From positions 9,112,607-9,176,606 of the forward strand of contig NC_134041.1 of assembly GCF_965140245.1 (NCBI RefSeq): a stretch of 64,000 nt of DNA, read 5' to 3'. Below the pieces are notes generated by a model that was not told the DNA's origin, made no database searches, and saw only the letters and a program-made list of their open reading frames with translations. Numbering within the stretch: the stretch's first letter is position 1; each line of letters starts with the position of its first letter. The position numbers and the translations under genes are program-made. This DNA is from Athene noctua. Lineage: Eukaryota; Chordata; Aves; Strigiformes; Strigidae. Shown here in pieces: positions 23,501 through 37,454 of the stretch.

Positions 23501-26500
23501 TTTTAAAACTAAGAATATGAAAAGGGCCAATTTGGTTATAACAGTTTAACATCAGAAATTATATTTGCAAAAGGAAGATATTTTTAAGATCATCTGCTTT
23601 TTTGTCCTCTCTCACGGTATCTTTAAAGATGCATCTAGTAATGGCCTTGAGGATTGTAGCTTTCAGAAACAATTCTCAGATAGGATATGTATGAAAAACC
23701 TTGCTGAAGTTTCACTGAAGGTGCAAAAGGACAAATGGTCAGCCAGACAAATGGAGACAGCAGGGCAGAGAGAGGATGTTAGCTTTCCCCTGAACTTCTT
23801 GCAGTAGTAGGCATTTTAAAGTAATTTTGAATAACTTCATGGAGTATGAGGGAAGAAGCTTTACTGTACATTGGGCAATAACTGAGCAGGCTTGACATAT
23901 TTTGTGAGGTGACACCCTTGAATGTAATAAAGTGGATGGATTGAATTTAGTAGCAAAATAAATAACACACAGGCTATTAAACTCCCTGTGTTATTCACGA
24001 CCATATTGCATTCAGCAAAACTTTCCATTCTTAAATCTGCTGCAAGCTGCCATGGAAAATCGTCTGTCCCAGGGGAGCAATGCAGGAGTCCAGGGCATAG
24101 TCCATAGCAGGCACATGGCCAGTTTGTTTTAGAGCGTACAGAGCCATGCTGATGCATTAAGGAGGCGTGCTAAGAGAAGAAAACGTTCTAAGAAACAGTT
24201 CATTAGACTTCTCAAGGGAGTTGCTGACTATTCTTATGGTATTATAGGAGGGTGTGACCAACTTGTCTCCTTTGAAGACTTGTCCTCCTAGCCAGTGTTC
24301 AGCCAGTTGAGGAATCTTGAGACAAAAAGCTCCACCTGGCTATTTTTAAAGGTGTGTCAGAAAGGAAAATTAGTTGCAAATTTTGCTCGAGGTGCTGCGT
24401 GATGCCAAGTGGCCTTCAGGTGTTCGGTCGCCTGGCAGTGGCACTTCACCACTTGAAGGAATCTTAGAGCTATGTGTGAGGGATAGATAAGAGTGCTTGG
24501 GAAGAAATGGCCTTTATTCTGAATAAAGATGCATCAGCAGCCTCCCTACTGGAGTATAATCCCTGCATTCTGGGGTTATTTCAATCAACCTTAGAAGACT
24601 GCCTCTTAAGTCTGGCTGTCATTCAAATGGATTTGCCCACTGCAGCGGTACCACAGCCACAACCAGCTGTGGAGCATGCTGTTGCCCCCACCGCAACAAG
24701 ATGATGCCTTGATTTCTTTGTTAAATTACACCTACGGAGCCAAAGGAAAATAGAACAGGGAGGTGAGCCTAATTTGAGGGGGAAGGAAGCAGTCAGAAAT
24801 CAAATGAAGCATGTACCTTTGCTAGAAGTTATTGGGCCATAAGCATGTCATGGTTCACTGAGTCCATGCAAGGAAAACTAATCCCTGTTGTTACCAAACC
24901 TGCCTATTTTGTTATCTGGTCAAATTCTGTCCCTTTGTGAATGTATTTAAAATTCAAACCTTAGAGTTGACACATTTGGGCAGAGAGACCATTACAGTTT
25001 CCCACTTCTTCCTTTCTAAGCAGTTGATGTTTGAAATTACGTCTTAAGTTTCACGTCTATTTTGCACTGATCCGGCACCAGGTTCACCCACCCAGGGTCA
25101 GTTTGTAAGCCCTGTCAGCAGGAAGAGGAAGGTGGAGGTGCTTTCATTTTCCTCCCTGTGGAGAGCATCATTTGGTAAAGGAAGGAGCTGATCCCTTCTG
25201 CTGTAGGTGGTTCACAGGCTTGAAAATTTATTTTTACTGGTGCAACAAATGTTTCACTTTGTGCCAGGAACTGGCCTGTCCCTTTGGACATTGAATGAGC
25301 AGATGCCTAATTAGCCTATTATTTACCATGGTTGAGATAGCTGAATTTTGATGAAAGAGACTTTACTTTAATCATTGATTCATGACACAGATGCTCATAT
25401 TGTGCATTAGGCTGTTTAACCTTCTGCAAATACAGTTGCCCCATGCACCCTTTTATAAATACCCTGGCAACTGCTCTGTCTTCCTTCATTCTCTGTGAGG
25501 GGGAGGCTTGGGAGCTCCCAAATTGGTCCTTAGTGCTGGTAATGCGTGTATCAAATGCAAGCAGAAGACATTGAATGGCACCAGGGCTCTGTGTGGCTTA
25601 GGCATACTGCTAGCTTTGAGGTGAAGGGAAAGATCCCTGGGGTGGAGGGGGCTTGGTTTGAATCCCGCCAAGCACTGTCTGAGGCTGGAAAGCCAACCTG
25701 GGGCATCCCAGAGGTCTCTCAAGAGATCCCTGGGTTTTTTTGGTCAGGAGTGCAGCTGTAAACCCAGGACAGTTAGATGGAGATGGGATTGTTCCAGGCT
25801 TCCCTTCTGCCACCCCCAGTGTGGTTGTGTTAGACCCTGTTGCCATCACTTGTTCATTTTCTTCTCTGGAACAAGTATCGGAGACTCTTGGAGGAGGGAC
25901 AGTGTTAGTCTGATCACTGTGGCTTTGAGGAAGCTGAATCCCCACGTGGCAGTATCACTTCCCCATATTCTCTTTCTTCTTCTGGTCTCAACTCCTGGGC
26001 TGACCGTACTTTGCTACCAGAAGGGCTAAAAGGAAAGTGAGAAATTTCTGTGTCAGGGTAGAGTTCAGCAGTGGTGATGAGCAAGGCTGGGTGCTGATGG
26101 GCTCAGCTGCTCTGTGCAGCTTGCAGCAGCCCGTTCCACTGAGTTTCACAGCTGGAGGGCTCCTTAAAAACTAGCCAAATCTGTTTTAAGTAGGTGCCAA
26201 ACTTCTGTAGAAAGCCAGCAGAACAATGACCTGATGCTTTCTAAAGACCTGAAGCTTTCAAAGAATCCTCTTCATCAATAATGTCAGGCTTCTCTAGATA
26301 TGATCCTGAATTCAGGGGATGATTGTCACAAATATCATTCCAATGGGCTAAGTGTCAGTTGGAAGGCCGACCCTTTTTAAAAGGCCTTTTCAAATGCATT
26401 TTTTATCCATCCCTTCACACCATCTCCCCAAGACACATTGGTTCTCATCTGCTCCCTGCTTTATCAGTTGCCTACTGTATATCCCGTGGTTGAAGAAGTG

Positions 26501-27608
26501 AGGAGCCCAAAGAGGCAGAGCTGTAAAAAGAAGCTGGATAAACATCGATTGCATTTTAAAATCTGAATAATTGTTGTGTCTGTACTGTTGGGAAGAGAAA
26601 AGGAGTTAAAGATTTGCTCTCTGTTTGGTGTGATAAATGGCACGTTCTATGTAATACCAATGATGGATGCAGCCTGAAAGGTCAGGGGAATTCCCAGCAC
26701 AGGGTCTGACCTTTATTTTACTCAGTTCTCCGCACTGAGTTTAGAATAAATTCACCAGTTAGAAGGAATCTACCACTGGAGGTTTTATCTTTGTCTTTTA
26801 TTTTTGAATGAGCTCTTTCACTTTAATTTCTTCTCAGGGATTTTTATTTTTTTGTGGTGGCTTTTTTTGTTTGTTTGGGGTTTGTGGTTTTTGTGGGTTT
26901 TTTAGTAGCAGGAGGAGGTGACGAGAAGGGAACTTTTTTTTTTTTTTAAATATTTGGAAGTTTTCAGAGGCTAAAAAAAGAGGAGATGCTTTCTTATTTG
27001 GAGCTTTGAGATTAGTCATGCTGCTGTCTGTTTTGGAAAAGAGTTGATATAATAGAGAGCCCAATCTTGTGTATGAACTGGTAGAGCCCTCTCTATGCAG
27101 CAGAAATCCTTCCAACTGTAATAAATTGGAAACCTTTTATTCTGAGAAGAGCAATTATCAGAATCTAGAATATTTCTCCCCTATTTCCTGTCACCTAACA
27201 TTTTGCTCTCTTCTAAATTTTTTTGACTTGCATAAACCCCAAAGAGAAAAGGTTTCATTTAGTGTTGACCAAGGGTTTAGCAGTGTAAGGTAACAGCAAT
27301 AAGTTAAGGGGAAAACTTCCCTTACTATGGATTCTATTAGACTGTTGGAGTACTCTCACAATTAAAACAGAAAAGGGGATTCAGTTTCCAAGTGATTGAA
27401 AACTGGCACATAGAAATTCTTTGGATATTTGCTGTGTCAAGATCATGACCCACTATTTAGTAGTTCTGTGGAAGTCTCTAAAAGGATACTTGTAGCACAT
27501 GATTCTAAATAAGAGGATATGCACTGATGAAGGATATGCTATTGGAGCAACTCAGATACTTTTGGAGACACTGGTGGGCCTGTGCCTCCAAATGTACCCA
27601 CTGTGAGC

Positions 27609-27675
27609 TGGGTGAGGAATATTATGTCAATATTTCTAATCAGGAAGGTGAATTATAGAGAGACTTTGAAACTGC
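27609..27675 (-). mobile_element. Possible MIR SINE remnant, antisense
   Basis: GGGTGAGGAATATTATGTCA and ATTATAGAGAGACTTTGAAAC can be aligned to GTGAGGTAGGTAAGTATTAT and GGCACAGAGAGGTTAAGTGAC of reversed MIR. Similarity is weak. Confidence 0.3.
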
Positions 27676-29038
27676 ACTGTATTCTCTGAAAATGGATACG
27701 CAGCAGCAGCTGAAGTCACCAGGAGAGGACAGAAAGGTAGCATTAAGCTGAAAATGTTGCTTGCCCACGAAAATGATTCTAATTTTGTGGGTTAAATGAA
27801 GAGCAGCCCTTTCTCAGGCCAATAAGTGATGCAGTATGGCGCAGAAACCAACTGTCTTCTGCTCTGCTTACTATTGCACAGTGCTGTCTGTGTTCATCAC
27901 CTGCAGTTTCTGTGAAATCACCTTACAAAAATGTAAAAAAGATTTGTTGAACTACATAGAGAAGACTTCTGGGAGACACGAGGGTATTCTTGTGGGATGA
28001 GGTGTAATGTTATTGTGGCTGCCGTGGTTTCAGAATAGAAAAGAAACAAGGCTTTTAGGAGAAGTAATAATTTTTCTTAGCCCAGCTGGTATTGTTGGAC
28101 AAGGAGGACAAGTTTGTCATTGTTTTGTGATGCAGACACTCTGCCAGCAAGTTGCATCTTATGAATCACATCTGGTCCCTGGAGAGCTGGGCTGGATTTT
28201 CATCCGGGAAATACAGGCTCCTAAAATTCTATTTAAATTATGTGTATGCTGGCATTATAACCAGGTGTCCATAACAATTTGTTCAACTATTTTGAGGCCT
28301 ACTGGGTATAACATGCATCTTTCCCACACAGTGTGGTTATTGTGAAATATAGATGGAGGGACCATTTTTCTTTTCTAAAAAGTCCCATAGGTGAGGAGCC
28401 CGTAACGTCTGCTGAACATTGTTGGCTATTGTCCTTGGACTGGTCCTGATTCAACTGTGGTTTCTCTGCCCCAGTCTCACCTCAAGGAGTTTCTAATCAT
28501 TCAGAGCCTCTGAACATACTAAACATACCCAGAAGAGCAACTCAGCCCTAGTGATAAACCTGCCCTTACCAGTTTTGAACCAGTTATAATGAAGATCTTT
28601 CTTTTTTTTTAATTTGAAGTTCAGGATTCTGAAACTGGATGTTAAATCATTGCATCCTTAGGAGAGCAGATCTTTCAGGGGAAACCCCCACCACAATCCC
28701 GCTAAAAAGCAGCTATCTGAAAGCCAGTGAGAATTGCAAAACAACCCTTTCCTTTTCCTTTTGATTAATTTCCCACTTATGTTTCAAATTACTTCAGAAA
28801 TACCTGTATTTCAAAGCTGAAATTCAGGAGAGCACTTGCAACATAGAAGCTTTTGTGTTTCTTGAATTTGAGCCTAAATCTAGGAGTGTTGCATAAATTG
28901 GAGGGTATTTTTTTAATGTTCATTTGACTTGTTCAGCAATTGAAGTAGATTCCCATCTGAGCACTGCTGAAGATACCATCTTCAGTTTCTTCCATCTAAC
29001 AGACATAATTTGCAGAAGACACTTGGCAGATATAATTT

Positions 29039-29113
29039 AAAAAAAAAAAAAAAAATTGAAAACATGAGAAAAGAAATTAAAAAAAAAAAACAAAACAAAA
29101 CCAAAAACCAACA
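29039..29113 (+). repeat. A-rich tract
   Basis: A17, then A12 followed by CAAAACAAAACC-type units. A second A run lies at 29349-29366. Confidence 0.85.
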
Positions 29114-32100
29114 AATGAATGGTTTTCCACCTTTTGCAAATAGCAATTCCTGAGAAGGATTAACTTTGACCAGTTAATCAGTACTAACATTTATTACTCA
29201 AAATGTTATCCCTTTTGATCTGACAGGCTTGTTTTGGATAATTTGTTAAAGATGACAAAAAGGCTCATATGCCTCTCGTTCATTTTGACCTTTCTTACTA
29301 TTAGGAAATTAATTTCAGAACTGAAACAAATGTATTAGTGTTGTCATTTAAAAAAAAAAAAAAAAAGATGAATACCTTGCCTTCAAGCTGTTTCTTCATA
29401 TTAATCCATCACACTGTAACATGATCGCTTTTTGACATATAACATCTTACAAAGATACTTTCGACATTCACACCAGCTCTTATTAAATACTGCACATAAA
29501 TTCCAAGTGCTGGAAGTTATTGATAGAAAAGGGTGAATAATAAAAAGTATACATACGGGAAACATGGAGACGAGAAAGGTTTTCTATAGTGAAAAGTTTT
29601 ATCAAGTCTGGAGATGTGGTTTTACAATTGTCAAGGGTAAAAACAAGCAAATACTCGATTTTTCCCTTGAAAATGTTTTATTTTGTAATTCACAAAGCAG
29701 GAATCAATAAATACTTTCAATCGGTAGATTTCTTACTGAGAATTTTTAGGTTTTCCTTCAGTTTTGCTTAGTGGAAACGAGTTTTGATCCAGTCAGATTT
29801 CAAAGCCTGGAACTGCATTTTCTTCTCGTTGTAGCAACGTTTGTTTTCCTCTATTTAATTTTAATATTTACTGCCGTTTACCCACAATTCCCACCACATC
29901 CTCCCCCTGAATTGCCTGTAGCTCTGAGAAACATGTCGGTAGGTGCCTTACTAAATAACAGTCATGAGCAATCCCTTTCATCCTTTCCAGTTCTATATCA
30001 AAGCAAGCATTTGAGCTATATGGACAAATTAAATGATGCACTACTCCAAGACATAAAGAACTACAGACTTGGTAAGCACTGGTGGCTGTCAAGTACAGTT
30101 GCTGGGTAATGTTGAATTGGAGTCACAGTTGTTAATGAGGGCTTAAGCCTGGCAGGGTTTGAAGTTCATGTGGAATCTGAATAAACACTCAAACATTTGA
30201 ATGCTTGTTCAGAAGAAATTTTATTTATTCTTACTCTTTGTATTGATATGTCTGTAAACCTGGGCTTCACAGCTTTGGAAAACTTCAGTAAGGGTTGTGA
30301 CATGGGAAAGAATGAGAATCTCACTAAGCTATCATTGAGATGCCTTTTTATCCAACACACTTAGCATGCGATGGGCTCTGGCTTTACAGAGTTACATTCA
30401 TCATGTAACCATATTATTGAACCTCAGCAGCCTCTTTGATTTGAGAATTCCACCTTTCCAAGAAATCCACTTAATATATGGATTTTAAATCCATGGTTCG
30501 TGGGTAGACCAGAGCAGAAGGGTCACATCAGCTGCATTTTAAATACCATGTGGATAAATCAATCAAGTATTATCACATCAGAACAGCAACACCTATTATT
30601 TTGCAAAGATGATTTCAGCAAAGTGCCAGTTACGCACTGTGGACAGTTATGTTTATGCAGCTATCAGCAGCTGCTGCTTTCCATTTTTGTAGCGTAAATG
30701 GAAGGCAGACACTGAAACTAAAGGACACGTTTTGTTACTGTTGGTGCTGCTGTTTTCTTGTACCATGAGATTATAGTAAAAAAATATGTTGCGAATATAT
30801 TTTAGTGAGGGGGGATGTACAACCTCGATAAATGGAAGGCAGCTACACAGAGGTAGAACATCTGTTTGTGCTGGGACATGCAGCACTAACCGGGAAGGGT
30901 GTGCGTGACAGGCCGGACGTTTGGGCTCCCGTGGTCACCGCTGTCCCCCTGTCTGTCCCCTCTCCCCATTCCTAATAACTTGGTGTTGGACCTGAATCAT
31001 GATGTTGTCTGTGGTCATGCCGATGACCTTGAATTCCAAATCCAGTTTCCTGGGAGGGGCATATTGAGATGTATATGGTAAGGGAAGATTTACATAAATT
31101 GTGCTACTCACTTTTTGCTGCCTGTTTGAAAACATGTCAAATAAAAGGAGTTATGCTAAGGTTAGGGAGCAAAATGGGCCTTGTCCCACCCTTTCATTCC
31201 TGTTTCAGATAGTGAACAAGAGAAGATTATTTTCCTTGAACATCATTTAAGGAGCAAAGCTTAACTTTCCAGAAATGAGAAAGAACTTTGAAAAGAAATA
31301 AAGCCAGAGAGTACAAATAAATGTTCAGAAGGCTGCGTGGGGGAAAGACATATGTCTGCTAGCAAGGAAGGAAAGACTGTGTGCCATAAAGAGCTGATCT
31401 GTTATCTGTCCATGTGAATCACTCAAAGGCAAGTCTTGGGTATACGTAGACAATTGCAGCCAGAAAGCCTCTCCTGGCTAAGCGTGTCTATTTGAGGACT
31501 GGGTTACTTCTAAATCTGATTTCTGAATTTGAACTTATTTTGAGATATTAAAAGTAAGGAAGAGGAAATATCTGAATAAATGTATTAGTAACTGAAAACT
31601 GTGATTCACACGCACACCCCCCACACACCCCCAGTATTCTTTATGTTGTGGTCAGAGGAGTTGAAACTGCTTCTCTTTGGAGTTTTGTTTTGTTTTACTT
31701 TGCTTTAAAATATCCTTTCTGGCATGTGAGCAAGCATGAGAAAAATGCAATCCGAAGAGACGGGAAATTTACAAACCTTAAAGATGGACTGAAAAGATAA
31801 AAAAAAATGGTGGTCATAGCTGAAAGCACCATCTCAGCCAAAAATATAGCATTACAGACATAATACTAGAATAGCTTGATTTTTTTTTTTTATTACCCTG
31901 AATATATTTACTAAATTGGCTAAGTGAAATAACTTAGGTTTTAGAGATTTTCTGTCTCTCTCATCTCACCTCACTGAAATTATGTGTGAATACCTGCAGT
32001 ATGGCTAATATTTCAACAGAAACAGTGAATGGAGATATTTTGAAAAATTTGCTGGTGGTTTGCTAGGTATCTGTAAGACCAAATGCACTGAGCTCCGTGT

Positions 32101-33693
32101 ACTTTCTGGAAGATAATGTCAATGTGAGTTGTGGGTACATATTGCTTTCTGAGACTAGACCCCATCTGATCTTCAAATCACATCATCACAATCAGGGGAC
32201 ACGCTTGTGAAATGCAGATAATTGTGAGTCACCTGTACTGGCTTTCTGGTAGATTTGTCATTTCTGTAGCAACTTGGAAGACAAAGACGGGAACAATCTG
32301 TTAGATTAGCCAGCCCACCCCCACAGCCAGCCAAGTTGTTTCTTACCCTACTGTGTTTTTAAAAAAACACTTTGCTCTGTTCTAACAGTTATTTTCTTTA
32401 CTGTTATGAAGAAATGCACTATCACATTGAAGTTGAATTTACTCAGATAGACAAGGATCACAAAGGGATAATTCTGTGCAGCATGTAGGATGCTTCATAC
32501 TACATATGCCATGTTAAAGCAATATTAGGAGAGTTCTGGTCCCAGGCTTTTTGTTCTCTGTAAAGCTGGTGACATACATACTTTAGTTTTTATTTAAATG
32601 AATTCTCTGTGTGATATTTAGCTTAAACACAGTTTAAGGATTTATATTTGTGGGGCATAAGAACAGAAAAATACATTTTTGCACAGAGCACTCCCTTCTA
32701 AACAAAATGGTTTTGGGTTTTTTTGTTTGCTTATTTTGGTTTGTTGTTGTTATTGTGGGGTTTTTTGTTGTTTTTCCTGAAAAACTATGTGCTCTGCTGT
32801 AGTTTCTTGAAAAACTATGTGCTCTTTTTTTAGCTGGAGAGGCTCAGGCAGTAACACTTTGGCCAGCTCCACTCTTTTCTTCTGGAGGATATGGGCTGCT
32901 TGTACCTACTCCCTCTGTCAGAGGCAGAATTCCAGTTGGTTCCAGTAAAAGTGATTAATATCTTGTTTTTTGCTGGGCTTCTCGTGTGGGTAGGCAGAGG
33001 CACTTACTAAAATGTCAGCTGGGCTTGACTCCCTATCCAGCTAGCTGGTGAGCCACCAATTCAGTGAGTCAGAATAATGAACTGATTGAGAAAGATATTG
33101 ATTTTGTGATGTGATTGGTATGCTGCTGAGTTCCATGAAAAGCATGTGATCATTACAGCCAGTGGCTTGATTTTATGGATCACTCTATGCCGTTTCTTGG
33201 GATCTCAGTTTTCTCCCATCATCACTGAGATACTAAGGGATATTTCATAGTTTCTTTTCAGGAATGTAGGAACATTTAAGCACAGCAAAACAAGCTGTCC
33301 TCTTTCTCATTCCATAGTGGTAGATAATATGTGGGGGATTGAAGTGAAGTGTATCTCTTTCTCATCAAATCTTCACAGGACATTCACAATTTTTGGAGGA
33401 TCTTTGATTTAAGGAATGGAAAAGCATGACCGTTCTCAGGTCTCAGGAAAGATCTTGTTGGTAAGGAAAGGTAAAGCTGATAGATGAGATCTGCAAATCA
33501 AAAAAACAGTTAAGTCCAGTGCAGCTGATGGCCTGTGGCTGGATTTATCCAGCAGGATCCTTCCATCACCTCTTCTCTCATCCTCCTGGGAACAGGTGAC
33601 TCCCCAGCAGACAAATCCCACCTCTTGGACCTTGTGCTTACAGTTGGGGCTTGCTGCATCCACAGAGATGGAAGAAGTGGGAATAGTAGAAAG

Positions 33694-33796
33694 ACCACTG
33701 ATATTCAAGGTGAGGAAGGACAGGTGATCCAACCCCAGACATGCCTCTGACTGGGATTGGGGCATCTCTCCCTCCTTACCTTGAATATCAGGAGTC
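33694..33796 (+). other. Long ungapped hairpin, miRNA-precursor-like (function unknown)
   Basis: Bases 33698-33738 pair with 33751-33791 in perfect register: 34 Watson-Crick pairs, 3 G-T pairs, 4 single mismatches and no bulge, around a 12-base loop (33739-33750). The outermost 16 pairs contain one wobble only. After a two-base internal loop three more pairs form at 33693-33695/33794-33796. As RNA on the + strand, the direction of AGBL4 transcription, the 3 G-T positions stay paired; on the - strand there are 2 wobbles and 5 mismatches. Size and shape suit an intronic miRNA precursor, but a small inverted-repeat element is an equal alternative. I recognise no known miRNA in it. Confidence 0.6.
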
Positions 33797-36557
33797 GAGT
33801 CCTTGTGCTGTTAGTGGCACTGCAGGCATGTAATTAGGGACAAGGAGCAGCTGCTGTGTTGATGAGGCTCTGAAATCTGCTTTCTGCAGCCCTGATGGGG
33901 GAACTGCCTGGCCTTTTCATTTATTTTTTTTGGTCTTTTCATCCAGTTGCACTCAGGGAGTGTGCGTGTATTACTCCTTAAGGTTTCTTGGACAAGGCCG
34001 ATGACTCTCTCCCTGTTGCTTCCTTAAATGACTTAAGACTATGCTGAAGAGGGAGAGCCTGACTCAACCCCCAAAGTAATATCTTTCCTGCCCCTTCACC
34101 AACAGTACAAAGCTGGAGAGAGCTGAGGTTGGAGTCTAGACCTGAACTCCTTGCTCAGACCCTTGTCTTGCTCTATAGAAATAGGAGATATTAATTAATT
34201 ATTTCCCCAGCTATGCACGTATCCTTCATGCAGGTGGTTTCTGTACTTGCACTGAGCAGGCAGCTGCGATGTTCAGCCCCCCAAGCCACAGAAAATGCTA
34301 ACTGTTCCTTTAAAACATCTGTACAGTGACTTTCCTTTTCCCTTGATCCTGATTCTCGCTGCCATCTTCCTAACAAGGGAGTTGTTACCCAAAGACTTGT
34401 TATCCCTCTCTCTGCTGACGACTTGCCTGACAGCTCTGTCTGTATGTAAATTAACTTTTTTTGTTGTTTTATTTTTTATCCAGAGGCATCTCGGTTTTGG
34501 CAGTCTCATCAAAAAAGCATATTCTGCTTTAAATTACCCCCAGTTCTCCAAAATGCCTCCCACACCACGCTTAAAAATCATTCTTTCTTCTTCTGATTGG
34601 GAATTTGAGCAACACTTAAGTCTTAAAATAAATGGCTTGTTTGTGGTTGAATGCTTCCCCCATGCGACACCTTTTGTTATTAATATCTGCACATCTGTTT
34701 GTTTAATTATTTGATCTCCTGCATGAAACCAAAAGTCATAATTCTTTTAGAAGTTTGTGTGAGCTGATCAAAGAAAATCTTCTCATTTGGGGTCACAGCA
34801 GCTTTCATTCCTTCGCCTTTTGGGCACCAACCCAATGTCAGTCACTTATCATAAATAATCAGTTTCATCAGGTTACTGCAGAGATTCAGCCAATTGCAGA
34901 CACGCAGAGGGTAAATCTGGCCTTAACTCCAGGCTGAAAGTGGCCTTTCAAAACTAATTTGGGGATTTACAAAACGACAGACAGGCTCTCCTTGTGTGCT
35001 GACTTGCCTGCTCGTTGTTGTTGCTGGTTGGGTGTTTTTTTTTAATTGCCTAGTTAATATAATCTGACACACTTCTAATGGCCCGCTGGTGAGTTCAATA
35101 GGGTAGTCATTTTCATCAGGTGCTGGTAATAGGGTAAAGGAGCTTGGTTTAAAACCTGTTAAAGATGCAGCAATTTTTTTTATTTATTCTTTTTTTTTTT
35201 TTTAAAGCTCACTGTTAGCAGCTCTTCTGGAGCCTGTGCTAAAAGATATTAATGTCAGGAGTTGCTTTGCTACCAGGGGCTCAAGCTGAGTTCTGCATGT
35301 TCTTGTGTACGTTTGGTAAGTAGGAAATTGCCAGCCCTTGTGACAAATCCTGGAGTGGAGCTTTGGGATGCAGAATTTGCAGCTGAGTCTGGGGCAGAAT
35401 AAACCGGGCTCCAGGAGAAAACCCTGCTGAGAGTCAGAAACACCAAAGGGCTTAGTGTGTGAAGTCCAGGCCTCAGCCTGAGAGCAGGGACAGCTCTGTT
35501 TCTGGCTATAGCTCTTTGGGGAAAGGTTGTTCAGGGGAGAAAACCTCCATTTATAGGGAGCATGCAGGAGGTGAGAGAATCACTAGAAAGCTGTCGGCTG
35601 TATGTTTGGAAGGTCAGGTAGGAGCTAACCGAGTGTACTGTGTCCTCCTGAGCCCAAGCTGAGTGTTGTGTCCTGTGCCATGACCATCTAAAATATCGAA
35701 ATGTTTGCTGTTTCTCCGGATGATAAATATGATCTATTTAAACACTGCTGCAAAGAAATGACTACTTTTAAATTCCTCTAATGCCCCAGCAGTCACTCTT
35801 GGCTCTATTTTTCATCAAGTAGGGACTTGTAATGATGGGGTGAAGAGTCCCAGTGAAAAAGGCTTTTTAGGCTACAGTTTCTTGCTGAAATATGTTGTTT
35901 CTTTCAAAACATTAGACAGACTATTAGACCTGAGAAGATTTCCCATTTGTGCACACTTTTAATTTCCTGTTCTGCATTTTGCCTTAATTCACGTTGTGGT
36001 TTTGCTTAAGAAATTTAAGCATTTGTTGAAATTTCTTCTGCTTGACAGTCTTGTTTCGGAGTGAGAACCTGCAGTAATTCTTTTTTGCCCCTTGCTGTGA
36101 ACTTGCCTTCTCACATACCTGAAGGGAGGCAAACATAGCTAGCTGTCAGCTCTTCTTTGCCTTTGCAAATAGGGATGGATGAAAACTGTGGGTTAATTTA
36201 GTTTCAAAATATATACAGTTTGAATACAGGCTGGAACCTGAACTTTGAAGCACAAGCTCACTTCTAATTGCAATCCACTCCAGCTTTATTGAGGTGGTCA
36301 GTGTTATTTCATCAGAGCCTTTTGATTTTCATGGTTTCTTGGCACACGTATTAGTAACTGAACTACTGCATGTGCTCTCTGACCCATGCCATGCCTTTGT
36401 TACACAGTCTCTACGTTTTCTGCCTGAGGGTCTTTGATTGACAACATGAGCTAAGGGACCCATAGCATGAAGTATGATGCAGTTTAGCCCTTTGTATTTT
36501 CATTCAGATAGACCACACATACTGCACATGAAGTTTTATCTACATAACAACCTTGGA

Positions 36558-36569
36558 GGGGGGGGGGGG
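36558..36569 (+). repeat. Poly-G run (12 G)
   Basis: An uninterrupted homopolymer of 12 G. Confidence 0.9.
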
Positions 36570-37454
36570 AGATAAAAAGTAAGGACTCTAGCTTCCAAAT
36601 GGTAAAAGGACACTTGAACTTGTTGTTTCATAAATTTTTCTGGACTGGTGGAAGAGTCTGCATGCCTTGTCCAGTCACCTCCCTGACACAGCAACAGGCA
36701 CACTGCAAAGAGCACCAAAGCAATTGTGAAGGTGGTGTCTTAATTTTTCCAGGGGTCTGGGCTGTGCAGAACCCCTGAAGATGCTTGTGCACACAGTAGG
36801 CTTTAGGACTGCCCCATCTGCTCTGGCATAGTTGAGGTCCAAGGACACAGATACCAATTTTCCTTGGTATTGAGAGTGCATAGCTTTCCTCTTCTGTTTT
36901 CTATTGTGGCTGAGATGGGAAAGCCTTGCTTGTGCCCTCATATCACATTGCTGTCCCTTTTATTCTCTTTGTGATCACCGCTGGAAATTTTGTCCGATTA
37001 GAAGAAACTTTTACCTCTATTAAGCCCCCGAATCTCCATCAAGCGTCTGATAGACTGGGCCCTAACGGCAGCCGCTTTACTTCTTTTCAGGCACCATCCA
37101 TCAGGCTGACAGTGACTGCCGATGGGCCAGTCATATTGTCTATATTTCATACACAAACATCAGGCCTGCTGACAGCACTTTGCACACTCGGAAATTGCTT
37201 TTGCTGTGAGCTGAATTTCAACTAGAGCTTTTTTGCTGGCTCCATCTCTCAGTGTTTATGACCCTCAGGAGCAGAGGAACTGCTGTGAATAGATAATGCT
37301 GAAAGCACTCTTGTAGCACAGAAGGTTTCATGTCTGAAGTATTTAATGTTTACAGCAAATTTGGTGTTTGTTAATTTGCATTTTTATTCTTTCCTTAAAG
37401 AACTGTCACCTTATTCTTCTGCTTGTCCTTTGTACAGATGTGTGGCAATTTGTG

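Larger units (their letters stand above)
18949..33693. other. AGBL4: Mostly unique intronic sequence with a few small features
   Basis: It holds a 12-bp stem-loop (19990-20023), the (TA)n tract, a CpG-containing block at about 21990-22340 that I could not classify, a CTAATTAG-centred segment at about 25240-25480, one weak MIR, A-rich tracts at 29.0-29.4 kb and a T/G-rich block with a short duplication at 32.7-32.8 kb. No gene is recognised. The hydrophobic frame at 29771-30109 lacks an ATG at its start. Confidence 0.6.

Noticed and set aside
25486..26029. Overlapping 70-120 codon frames on both strands suggesting a coding region
   Set aside because: The frames conflict, no domain is visible, and the region is only moderately GC-rich, which lowers stop frequency.
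29771..30109. Frame with a transmembrane-like stretch followed by a GTAAGC donor at 30072
   Set aside because: The frame begins at GTG, the first ATG lies after the hydrophobic stretch, and no upstream promoter, acceptor or family similarity was found; the donor-like word is common by chance.
34295..34714. 139-codon ATG frame with an N-terminal hydrophobic run
   Set aside because: No recognisable family, no upstream regulatory context, and AT-rich codons that fit translated intron.
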